Origin: Castor canadensis
Taxonomy: Eukaryota; Chordata; Mammalia; Rodentia; Castoridae
Length of the DNA stretch: 64,000 nt
NCBI RefSeq assembly: GCF_047511655.1
Contig: NC_133400.1
Span: 253,001-317,000, forward strand
Reading direction: 5' to 3'
Position 1 is the first letter of the stretch; the number at the start of each line of letters is the position of its first letter. Both the position numbers and the translations under genes were made by a program. Below are positions 35,266 to 52,300 of the stretch, piece by piece. Under the pieces are notes generated by a model that was given only the letters and a program-made list of their open reading frames with translations, was not told where the DNA came from and made no database searches.

Positions 35266-38200
35266 ATGGGCAGCAGCTCTCTGTCCGAGGACTACCGCCT
35301 GTGCCTGGAGCGCGAGCTGCGGCGGGGCCGCGCGGGCGTGTGCGGGGACCCCTCGCTGCGCGCCGTCCTCTGGCAGATCCTGGTGGAGGACTTCGACCTG
35401 CACGGGGCGCTGCAGGACGACGCGCTGGCCTTGCTTACCGACGGCCTGTGGGGCCGCGCCGACCTGGCGCCCGCGCTGCGCGACCTGGCCCGCGCCTTCG
35501 AACTCCTGGAATTGGCCGCTGTGCACCTGTACCTGCTGCCCTGGAGGAAGGAGTTCACCACCATCAAGGTAGGGCCCGCCCCCTTCCCTGCACAAGCTAA
35601 GGGCTGGCGGCCGTCGGGAGCGAATCTCCTTTCGGAGAGGGGTTTCGGGTGTGAGCCTCGCAGGACGGAGTGCTGAGGGGTCGCGGGGCATGTTGAGGGC
35701 CACCTGAGCACTCCCAGTATTGACACACAGGGTGAGAGCAGGGCAGGCTGGGGTGTCTGCCCACTAGGGGACTCTGCCCCTTAAAGCTTGCATCACCGTC
35801 CTATAGCAGTTCTACGATAGCACAGCCCGGGCTGGGGGTACTTGACGTGCCACGGCCATCCTAACTCTAGGATATGGGCTGATCACATCTGCAAAGGAAG
35901 ACGCTGAAGCGGGGGGGAGAACCCCAGATGGGGGACCGGGCATGCACGTAGCTCCAGCCTCGGCCTGGGCTAAGAGGCCAAGTCCAGGGTTGGCCTAGCC
36001 CCGCCTAGGTCAGCGGCCCACCCAGAGGAGGGGTCAGGGCCGTGGGGTGCTCTGAGCTAATTCGGAGGGGGAAGGTGATGACGTCAGTGCGCACGTGGGC
36101 GAGGTACGCCTCCGCTGGTTGCTAAGGCAGCAGAGCCTCTCTCTAGAGGAGCGCGGAACCTGCTGCTCCAGGGGGACACCTATCGGTCCTGGGTTCTAGG
36201 ACTTTGATTCATCTTTTCAGAATAGAAGGTAGGGGCCTGCCAGGCCGACAAGGGAGCAAAAGCTGAGTAGTCCTTGAGGCTGCGGCAGGACTTGGGCAGA
36301 GCTGGAATGGAGTCAGGGAATCTGGCGCTGCCTCTTTCTGGCTGTGCGGCTTTAGTCGTTATGTAATCCGCTGAGCCCCTTTCCTCCTCTGAGAAAGAGA
36401 TACAAGAATAGTTCACAGGAAGCCAACCCCGCGGCTCATGCCTGTAATCCTGACTACTCAGGAGGCAGAGATCAGGAGGATTGTGGTTTAAAGCCAGCCC
36501 TGGGCAAATAGTTCACGAGACCCCATTTCGGAAAAAAACCGTCACAAAAAAGGGTTGTTGGAGTGGCTCAAGCTGTAAGAGCACCTGTCTAGCAAGTGTG
36601 AGGCCCTGAGTTCAAACCGCAGTGCTGGTCCCCCACCAAAAAAATAAAATTCCACAGGAGAGATGAAAAGCCCTGAGGGCAGTATGCAGCTAGCTGCTCA
36701 TGTGGGAAGTGCCATCTTGCTCCGGGGAGCTGGGCAATTTTAGACTTGGGAGAGGCACTCAATCATGGACCTAAATACTGTTTCTTCACATACCTTTGTA
36801 GTAGAAAAGAATGCAAAGTGCAGAATATTATTTAAAAGTATTTAATATCTACCTGCTGGGTGTGGTGGCACACACCTGTGATCCCAGCACAAAACCCAAA
36901 AGCTGGAGGTACAGTTCAGTAAAAAAGCACTTCCCTGCCATTGGAAGGTGGGGGGCTGGCGGGGGAGGGCAAATAGGAATCTATTTGTGTCTGCGGCAGT
37001 AAACAGTCTGGAAAATGCATCTGGGGTGAGAGAAGGTGGGGGACTTCAAAAGGGTTGACTTATCAGTGTAGGGTTCTTCATTTTGTTCTGAGTTCTGAGC
37101 CAGGTGACTGTTTTGGATGTTATTATCGACAGTGCTGTGGTTTGAACTCAGAGCCTTGAACTTGCAAGCACTCTCCTACCAGCCCTTTTTGTTTTAGTTA
37201 TTTTTTGAATAGGGTCTCACTTTTGTCAGGCCAGCCTGGACCACAGAAAGCATAAATAAACTCATCCTATGTAACTGGGATGACAGACTCAAGCCACCAC
37301 ATCCAGCTTTTTCTTGGTTAAAATGTGGTCTGGTGAACTTTTTTGCCCTGACCTCAAACCCAGATCTTCCCAATCTCCACCTACCACATAGCTAGGATTA
37401 CAGACATGAGCCACTGAGACCAGCTTGTCATTTTTAAAGTAAAAACTTAAAAAATTCTGACACTTGTGCCTACCCTAGATTGGTTAGACCAATCTTGGGT
37501 GGGCAGGAGCCTCAGCAGCTGGCCAAACCAGGAAGGACTTTGGATGGGCAGCACCCTAGGGTCTGGTATGGGAAGGCGTTGCTGACCAGGCCCCTCCCTT
37601 GCAGACCTTCTCAGGGGGCTACGTGCATGTGCTGAAAGGTGTGCTCTCCGAGGAGCTCCTTATCAGGAGCTTCCAGAAGATGGGCTACGTGCGCAGGGAT
37701 AACCACCGCCTGATGGTGACTGCCCCACCCCCCGCCTGCCAGCTGGTGCAAGTGGCCCTGGGCTGCTTTGCCCTTCGGCTGGAGTGTGAGATCCTAGGTG
37801 AGGTGCTGGCACAACTGGGCACCAGTGTGCTGCCAGCTGAGGAGCTGCTGAGGGCACGGCGAGCCAGTGGGGATGTAGCCTCCTGTGTGGCCAGGTTGCA
37901 ACAGCAACTGGCCCAGAATGAGGAGCCACCACCTCTGCCCCCTCGGGGCACCACTGCTACTTTTGGGGCCCCACTGGACCTGTACAGGGACCTGCAGGAA
38001 GATGAGGACTCAGAGGAAGCCAGCCTGTATGAGGAACCCTCACCAGGACCAGACTCACCACCTGTGGAATTGACCTACAGGCAGCCACTCTGGGAGCAGA
38101 GTGCCAAGCTGTGGGGCACTGGGGGCCGGCCCTGGGAGCCCCCAGCTGAGGACCTGCCTCGGGCCAGCAGCCCACCCTATGGGGCCCTGGAGGAGGAGCT

Positions 38201-38585
38201 AGAACCTGAGCCTTCTGCCTTCTCCTTCCTCTCACTGCGCCGTGAGCTAAGTCGGCCTGGGGACCTGACTACTCCTGAACCTAGGGAGAGCCCTGGACAG
38301 GCCAGCCCCCGGCATACACGGGCAGAGGGCACACCAGCCTCAACCTATGGGCCTGTCTCTGAGCCCTTGGGCTACCAGGCACACAGCTGCCTGGCCCCTG
38401 GTGCCCTGCCCACCCTCTGCTGTGACACTTGTCGCCAGCTGCACACTACCCACTGCACTGCTCTACCAGCCTGCCGCCCAGGTCACTCACTGCGTGTGCT
38501 GCTTGGTGACACCCAAAGGCGCTTGTGGCTGCAGCGTGCACAGGTGGACGCCCTACTGTATGACAGTCCCGGGGCTCATCCCTAG
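35266..38585 (+). CDS. SPATA2L: SPATA2L, PUB-domain protein, complete (427 aa, 2 coding exons)
   Basis: Paralogue of SPATA2, which bridges the deubiquitinase CYLD to the linear-ubiquitin ligase subunit HOIP in TNF-type signalling; a related cytosolic role for SPATA2L is inferred. Coding exons are 35266-35568 (101 aa) and 37605-38585 (326 aa plus stop). The start MGSSSLSEDYR and the block VLWQILVEDFDLHGALQDD match the family. The PUB-like region spans roughly residues 1-200. A PIM-like DLYRDLQEDED lies around residue 230, and a Cys/His cluster CCDTCRQLHTTHC near residue 380 resembles the zinc-binding tail of SPATA2. Human length is 424. The first coding exon is extremely GC-rich because it sits in the CpG island. 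The intron carries a MIR, SINEs and a CRE/E-box/X-box cluster. Confidence 0.96.
36079..36130 (+). promoter_or_regulatory. CRE, E-box and X-box-like cluster in SPATA2L intron
   Basis: A perfect CRE TGACGTCA occurs at 36079-36086, an E-box CACGTG at 36092-36097, and an RFX X-box-like GTTGCTAAGGCAGC (one mismatch to GTTRCY-NN-GGYNAC) at about 36118-36131. All lie within about 50 bp of CpG-containing DNA. Function is inferred from the motifs only. Confidence 0.45.
36310..36422 (+). repeat. MIR fragment
   Basis: The order GCTGCCTCTTTCTGGCTGTG, then CTGAGCCCCTTTCCTCCTCT, then GAGAAAGAGATA follows the MIR core and downstream consensus in plus orientation. Diverged, mammalian-wide age. Confidence 0.6.
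36424..36652 (+). repeat. Dimeric SINE (7SL-like + ID-like)
   Basis: The copy is full length: CGGCTCATGCCTGTAATCC start, AAATAGTTCACGAGACCCC middle, AAAAAGGG linker, GTGGCTCAAG right-half start, GAGTTCAAACCGCAGTGC end and an A-rich tail. Confidence 0.8.
36842..37432. repeat. SINE fragments in SPATA2L intron
   Basis: A truncated plus-strand B1-like head (GGTGTGGTGGCACACACCTG, about 36850) is joined to an ID-like piece. A minus-strand dimer and a second partial 7SL-like copy follow at about 37125-37432 (GGTTTGAACTCAGAGCC, GGATTACAGACATGAGCCAC). Confidence 0.65.
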
Positions 38586-39439
38586 GCCCAGTTGGTTTAC
38601 AGGCCAAGGGTTTACAAGAGACAGTTTCCACGGTGCTTCTCTTGGGGGACGAGCCTGGGCCACCAGATGCCCTGGGCCTCCTGTCCCCCACGAAGTCCAG
38701 ATCCTGTACACTGGAAGGGGGTAGAGCCTTCCACTGCACACTCCTGCCTGGGAGGCCCCGGCCTCAGCCCTGGCTACAGTAGGCCCTGAGCTGGACCAAC
38801 AGAGACCTTCCCACATGTCCCTGCCCCCAGGAAGAAACTCTCATCCCTTTAGAAATCCATCAACTGCCATAGCTCCCAGCCCACTCCCTACAGTCCCATG
38901 GCTGTGGATATGGTCTTCTCTATGTGCTTGGGATACCCACAGAGGCTTCCTCAAGGCCTGAAGTGGCTCTGTGAAGACCCCAACCTCTCCATTGCTGTCA
39001 CAGTCAGGAGGTGCCCAGAGCCTCACAGGACAGACAACAGGAAGTGTTGGCAAAGGAAGGGAGTAATTCTCTGCAACCAGCACCCAGCTGCCTCCAGAAG
39101 AAGAGAGGTGGAGTCCTGCAGGCTGCCCACTGGGCTGCTGTGCCCATCATGAGACCATGTGACTGCTGACCAAGGCAACACAGCAGAGATGGATAGATAG
39201 CCACAAAGGGAGAAGCTGCAGGCCCTCTTTCTTTATGGGCAGCCCTGGGACCCTTAGACTGGGATCCCCAGAGCTGCAAACCTTTGGGGTCCCTGGCCCA
39301 CCTCCAAGGGGGCAGGTATAATGACCACTGCTCTGCATGCTCCTTTTTCAGCACCCCCTCTTCTAAGCGTGTTCCTGCATTCTTGTCCCATTCCTCCTCC
39401 CCAGTCCACTCAGAGAACACTGTCCATGTCGCACAGTAC

Positions 39440-39445
39440 ATTAAA
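39440..39445 (+). terminator. SPATA2L: SPATA2L poly(A) signal ATTAAA (probable)
   Basis: ATTAAA lies about 855 bases after the stop and is the best hexamer found on the plus strand before CDK10. A GT-rich stretch (GTCTGTCAGG) follows. The CDK10 3'UTR approaches from the other side. Confidence 0.45.
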
Positions 39446-40023
39446 GGATGGTCAGACCATGTCTGTCAGGAAGGCTTTTATCTTTTCCCCCCTGGGATGA
39501 CAGCCATCACCTCTACTGAGGGCTATCTTCTAGGGACTTCGGGGGTGTCCCCTCATGGCCTCCACCCACACCTGGTCCATCTTTTCCACCTGAAGCTCCA
39601 CTGGGTTCACCATAACCTATGATTGCCCTGGGTAGCCCCTGGTGACCAGACAGGAACAGCACAGTCTTCTCCATCCTGCTCATTAAGGCCATTGCTTGGC
39701 TCAAGCAGAGGCTTCTGCACTAGCACTTCCTCCCCAGAGGGCAAGCCTTACTACCAGACAAGAGCAGCCAGGAAGCACAAGCAAGACACTGTGCATCCAC
39801 CAGATGATGAAACAACCACCCTGACCCCTCCTGGGTGAACAGACCTGGAGCTTCTGTCACCATCACCCTGTCCACAGCCTGCCTGCTCACAGGAAAAAGC
39901 AGGGTGGAGTCAGTTGGGGTGGCCAAGGGATCCCAGGAGATTCAGCCTGGCCTGCAGGACCCTCCCAAGTCCACCACTGGCCGATGATCTGGTGAGGGTG
40001 CAGAGCACATGTTGGGCCCACCA

Positions 40024-47093
<7,070 letters not shown>

Positions 47094-47099
47094 GCCGAG

Positions 47100-49347
47100 C
47101 GCGGCACCCACTCGCTTCCCCTGTCCGCGGCCGCGGGCCTCCCTCGGCGCAGGCGCGAGACCTACTTCCGGTCGTCCTGCCCCTAGCAACGGTTACTTCG
47201 CCCCGGGAGGACGCTTCTGAGGAGCTTGGCTGCTGGGATCCACCCTGGCCGCCGAGGTTCGGACCTCACTTTGGAGGAAGGCACAGGTATCTGACCCAGC
47301 TGGGCCGCCAGGCAACGGGGCCAGAGCGGGAGGCCACTGCACCCCTCCGAACGGGGCGGGACCCAGAGGCCTCCTTTGTGGCCGGTGCATCGGCCTGGGG
47401 GAGGTCGGAGGAAGACACATCGCCGATGCACCAGCTGCTGGAAGTCTTGCGGTGGACACAGACGGGAGCGAGGGGCAGGCGGAAGATGGCACGCAAGCCT
47501 AGCCCCTGGGTGGGAAGAGGCCAGCAGCCCCCGAGGAGGTGGACACAGTCAGCGCCTTCCCTCGTCACCTGGGAGGAGTCCGCTGTGCATCATGCCCAGG
47601 GTATTATGCCTTGCCAAGCCCAGCCCGGTGCTGGAAGGTGGAAGAAGAGTGCAAATTTAGGACCAGGGCGGCGCCTGGTGTGGTTTCGCTTCTGAAAGCC
47701 CCTGGAGACGGCAGGGTCACTGACAAGGACGGAAGAGGGCGTTGTGTGCGGTGTGTGAGGGAACCTGGGACACCTGCTGCCGTTGGTCCCTCGCGGAGGA
47801 TTCAAGGGAAAGCCGGGCAGAGCAGCCGTTCAGCAGCAGGTCTCCAGCATTAAAAACAGACTTCTGCTAGATGGCTTGGCCCCGCAAAGTTTAAAACACA
47901 CCGGGGTTTGAGCTACAGGGTTTCGTGCTTGCAAACAGGCACTCTGCCATTTGAGCCACACCTCTGATCCATTTGGAGATGGGATCTTGTGAACTGTTTG
48001 CCCGGGCTGGTGAGGAATCGTGACTCTCCAGATCTGAGCCTCCCAAGCAGGCTCAGATTATAGGCCAAGGCACTGGCGCCTGGCCGCAAAATAGTTTTTA
48101 AATTATCGTATACTGTCATATTTGCATGCTATACTTTTATTTTTTTTCAGTACTGTGGTTTGTACTCAGGGCATCGTGCTTGCTAGGCAGGTGCTCTTCC
48201 ACTTGAGCCACTCCACCAGCTCAATGCCGCACTTTTTTTGTCTTTGAAAATTCATCTTCCAAAGTCATTATTTAGGTTGTGTGTGTGTGTATACATATAT
48301 AGTATATACACAAGGTGTATATATATACCTTGTGTATATACTAGATAAGCCTGCATGCATGTGTATATATAAAAACATATATAATAAATATAGGTCTACA
48401 TGTGTTTGTGTAATAAATTGGCCTGCATGGATGTATGAGTTTTTACACGTATGTATATACTAGATAGACTAGATATATGTATCAGAAATTGTTGGCATGT
48501 GTGACAGGCATCAGGGTCCCTCACCCCAGCACTTGAGAAGGTTATGTTTATGATCCTGGTGGGCATACCCCTGTCCCCTAGCTCTGGTTAGCTCACCAAG
48601 GCCAGCCAATATAGAAATAACACATCCTACACACTGTTACTAGATTACATGTGTGAGACCAGGCAGAGCCGGGCATTCTCTCAGACAACAGCCTGACATG
48701 AATGTTGTTCGCGAGGGTGGGGAGTCAGCTGAGATGTCCAATGGCATTATGCTTGGCCTTTCCTGAGTGGCCCTTCACTGGAGGGGACCCTCATCCCTGG
48801 GGCAAGACAGGTAGGTTAGCACTGACAGGACACTTCCAAAGTCTAAATGCTCTGGCTATCCACCCCCTCCCCAGAATACATTCTACATTCTTCTGGGCCT
48901 TTTAATAAACTGGGTCAGATTACAGTCAAGCCAGGAGACCTCCACTGGTGAAGTGACCTTGCACCTCTATCCTGGAACATTACACCTTAGACTCTGGCAT
49001 TTTTGCCAAGTTTGGGGGATGTCATTCATTGTGAATGTTAACTGCCTATCTGAGACAACTTGAGCTGTCGCCTGATGTCCACTACTCTGCAGCCACTCAC
49101 TTCCAACAGGGATGTGCTTATTCATTCCTTTGTTCAGAGAGTCCCACAAAGTTCTCTCTCTGAACCAGACACTCTTGTGCTCCATCAAGCTGCTAGTGGC
49201 TCTGGGGAAGGTGAGACCAAGTGGTCACTGAGACAGAACCTCATGGACTAAAGGGCAGTCAGTGCCACATGGGGCAGAGTAGCCCTCCTGCCAGTGTAGC
49301 TGAGACTCAGATCACAGTAAACAAGGACAGCTACTGGAGGCTCTCAA
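47100..49347. other. Interval between CDK10 and SPATA33
   Basis: About 47100-47700 is CpG-rich upstream DNA of CDK10. A minus-strand SINE dimer lies at about 47895-48085 and an ID-type copy at about 48143-48232. A TG/TA tract covers 48270-48480. From 48480 to 49347 I see no gene or clear repeat. Confidence 0.6.
48270..48480. repeat. TG/TA microsatellite with a 16-bp perfect inverted repeat
   Basis: Alternating purine-pyrimidine DNA. The arms at 48301-48316 (AGTATATACACAAGGT) and 48327-48342 (ACCTTGTGTATATACT) are exact reverse complements separated by 10 bases. Confidence 0.85.
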
Positions 49348-52300
49348 TTATTCTTTATTGTATAGATAGGCTGCTATTGTACTGGGGCTCCTGTGTCGGT
49401 GGTAGATGCCCCATTCAGCCTGTTCCTGAATGGTTCTCTGCTCCTCGCTCCCAGTGGAGTTGTAGCTGATTATAGATTCATTTGAGGCCCGAGTGATGAT
49501 GACCTGAGGAGTGACAGTTTTCTTCTTGCTCAACTTTTGTTTTACATCAGGTTTCTCTAGAGGAAAGAAAATATCCAGGCATTTAGTGTGTGTGTAAACT
49601 TCTTCCACAATACACACAAGGCTTGTCTAGGTCAGAGTACAGGAATTAGATTCATAGTTAGCAGGCAGAGAAACTGCATGAACATTTCCAAGCTCAGCCA
49701 CACAGGTTGTGAATCCTGGATGTCTCCTTTCAAGGAAGAAACAGGAGAAACTCGGTTTCATGATCTGACAGGCAGCTGCAGGGTGACAGGCAGAGGAAGG
49801 AAAGAATATGAAAAGGTAGGTTTGCCTCAGTGGTTAAGGTTCAGACGCAGTCACCAAAGGTAAAACTCTTGGCAGAACTTTACTAATCAGTAATGATCCA
49901 GAAATGGGCATTCCTAATATTGCCTACATTTTCACATCCTTGCTAAGGGTGCAGGAAATGCATAAGCACTGTGAAGCTGCTGAGCTTGTCAGATGGAAAC
50001 ATAGACATGCAGGGGTTCTCCTTGCCTTACTGCTTCACAGCTGGGCACATGCTTTAGGCCTATGTTAGAACATGACAGAGGTTTCTCTCTGCACAATCCA
50101 TGTGCACCCAGAATGTTCACAGTGACATATTTTTGCAAGAAAACATTACATTGGTCATACTGGTTTGCTTTTAGCCCTCCTTGATGCCTCATGAGTCTTG
50201 CTACACGGTACAATGAATACTTGGTAATGACAATGATGGCTTTTATTGAGAGAACACTCTGTGCCACAATTTCTGAGCCCTAGAAAAACATAAGGAATGA
50301 TAGCACACAACAACTTCATTGGTCCCTATGACCTGCATTTTACAGAAACCAAAGCATGGAGAGGTTAAGTCACCTGCCCAAAGCTAGTCAGTTGGGTGGC
50401 AGAGGGAGATGCTGGGTCACAGGAAACTCTGCCTTTAGTGCTACATCACAGCCAAATGACCCATGTCCTGCAAGGGCAGTACATTATATCATTATATTAG
50501 GCCAAAAACTGCATTCTGTTATATTTTGTATTAACATTAAATTGATAGATTGAAACTACTTAAAAGGTCATGAATATTTTAATTAAAAATAGAAGTTCAG
50601 TAGTACAGTGCATACATAGTATGCACAAGGCCCTGGGTTCAACCCCCAACACCCTCCACCCCCCAAAAAATAAAATATTGACTAAAAATTCTCACCTGCT
50701 TGATTTACCCATCCAGCTGTTTTACATGCCCACACGCACATCTAGCAGCACGACAGGCTAGGCTGGGCTCTGATGTCTACACACAATTGTGACCTCTTCT
50801 CCTTTTTCATGGTAGCCTGTATTCCTGACTGGGACCCAATCCTTTATGTAAGCAACTCCCTTTGTTGTACATACTTTAGGTTATTTCCAAGTTTTGTCTG
50901 TTTCATTGCATTATGTAATTGTGTGAGGGTTTATCAGTTGGGCAAAAATTACTATAAGTAGAACTTCTAGTAAAATTATTTAAATCTTTTCAAATTTTAG
51001 TAAATATTGCCATGCTAGCTAGGTACTGTACACACTGTAATCCCAGCACTGGGGAGGCTGAAGTGAAGGATCTAGAGTTCAAGGCCTACTTGGGTTATAT
51101 AGTTGTAGTTGTAAGCCAGCCTGTGCTACACAGGGAGGACCTATCGTGAAAAAAAAAAAAAAAAAAAGAAAGAAAGAAAAGAAATTGTATATATAGTCAA
51201 ATTGTTTCTGTAAAGATTGTTATCAGGGCTTGAAGTGTAGCTGAGTGATAGAGCACATGGTTAGCATGCATGAGGCCCTGGGTTCAATCCCCAGCACCAC
51301 AAAACAAAACAAAACCACTAAGCTTTTTGTTTCCTAAGTCATCCCATCCATTGTCTTAACACCAAAGTTCCATCTGTTCTCCACACAAGTGACTTGTCCA
51401 CTATCCTCACCATGAATTCCCAGAAATCCAAGTCTCCTGAACTCCCAGATCAGTTTCTATACCTGCTGCTTTACTCTGGGACTCACCTAAATCCCCTAAT
51501 ACTAGCTTCTGCTTTCGCCCTCACACCCTTGCTGTCCTCACTTACTATTCTAGATAGACTTCTGAATAATTTGCTCATATTCCCTAAAGGACTTGTGGTG
51601 TTTTTGTGTTTAACTGAATTAATGGAGAATTAACATATTTACATTATTGAGGCATTCTAGTCCAGATGAGATTTCTTTTCAGTTTTAAAGTATTATATTT
51701 AAAAACTTTTTAGGCTTTTTGGGGGGAGGGGGCACTGGGCCTTGAATTGAGGGCTTCCCATTTGCAAAGCAGGATCTTGCCATGCAGGTGCTCTACTGTT
51801 TGAGCCATGCTGCTAGTCCATTTTGCCCTGCTTATTTTGAGGATGAGGCCCAGGTTGGCCTTGAAGTGTGATCTTCCCAATCTGAGCCTCCCAAATAGTT
51901 AGAATTTCAGGCATGAGCCATCTGTGCCCAGCCTTTAAAGGTTCTTAATACATATTACCTGTACTACTTTGTGTGTGTTTGTGTGTGTGTGCACACATGT
52001 TGGTGCTAGGGATGGAACCCATTGCCTTATACATGCTAGGCAAGTGCTCTACCACTGAGCTACAGTCCTGTCTCTCTGTACTAGTTTAGTTCTCTCTTAT
52101 TGCATAACAAATTACCATAAGCTTAGTGACTTAAATCAGCACCCACATTTATTATGTCCTAGTTTCTATAAGCCAGGCTAGGGCTCTGCTGGGGGTCTTG
52201 AGAGGTTGGAGTCTAGGTGCTGCCTAGACTGCATTCTCATGTGCAACTGGGTCCTCTTCTAGCTCATTTAGGTTGTAGGTAGGATGCAACCTAAATTGTG

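Noticed and set aside
51226-51320. tRNA-like sequence (TAGCTGAGTGATAGAGCACA with a GGTTCAATCC box)
   Set aside because: It is an ID SINE with an A-rich tail, one of many copies here, not a tRNA gene.
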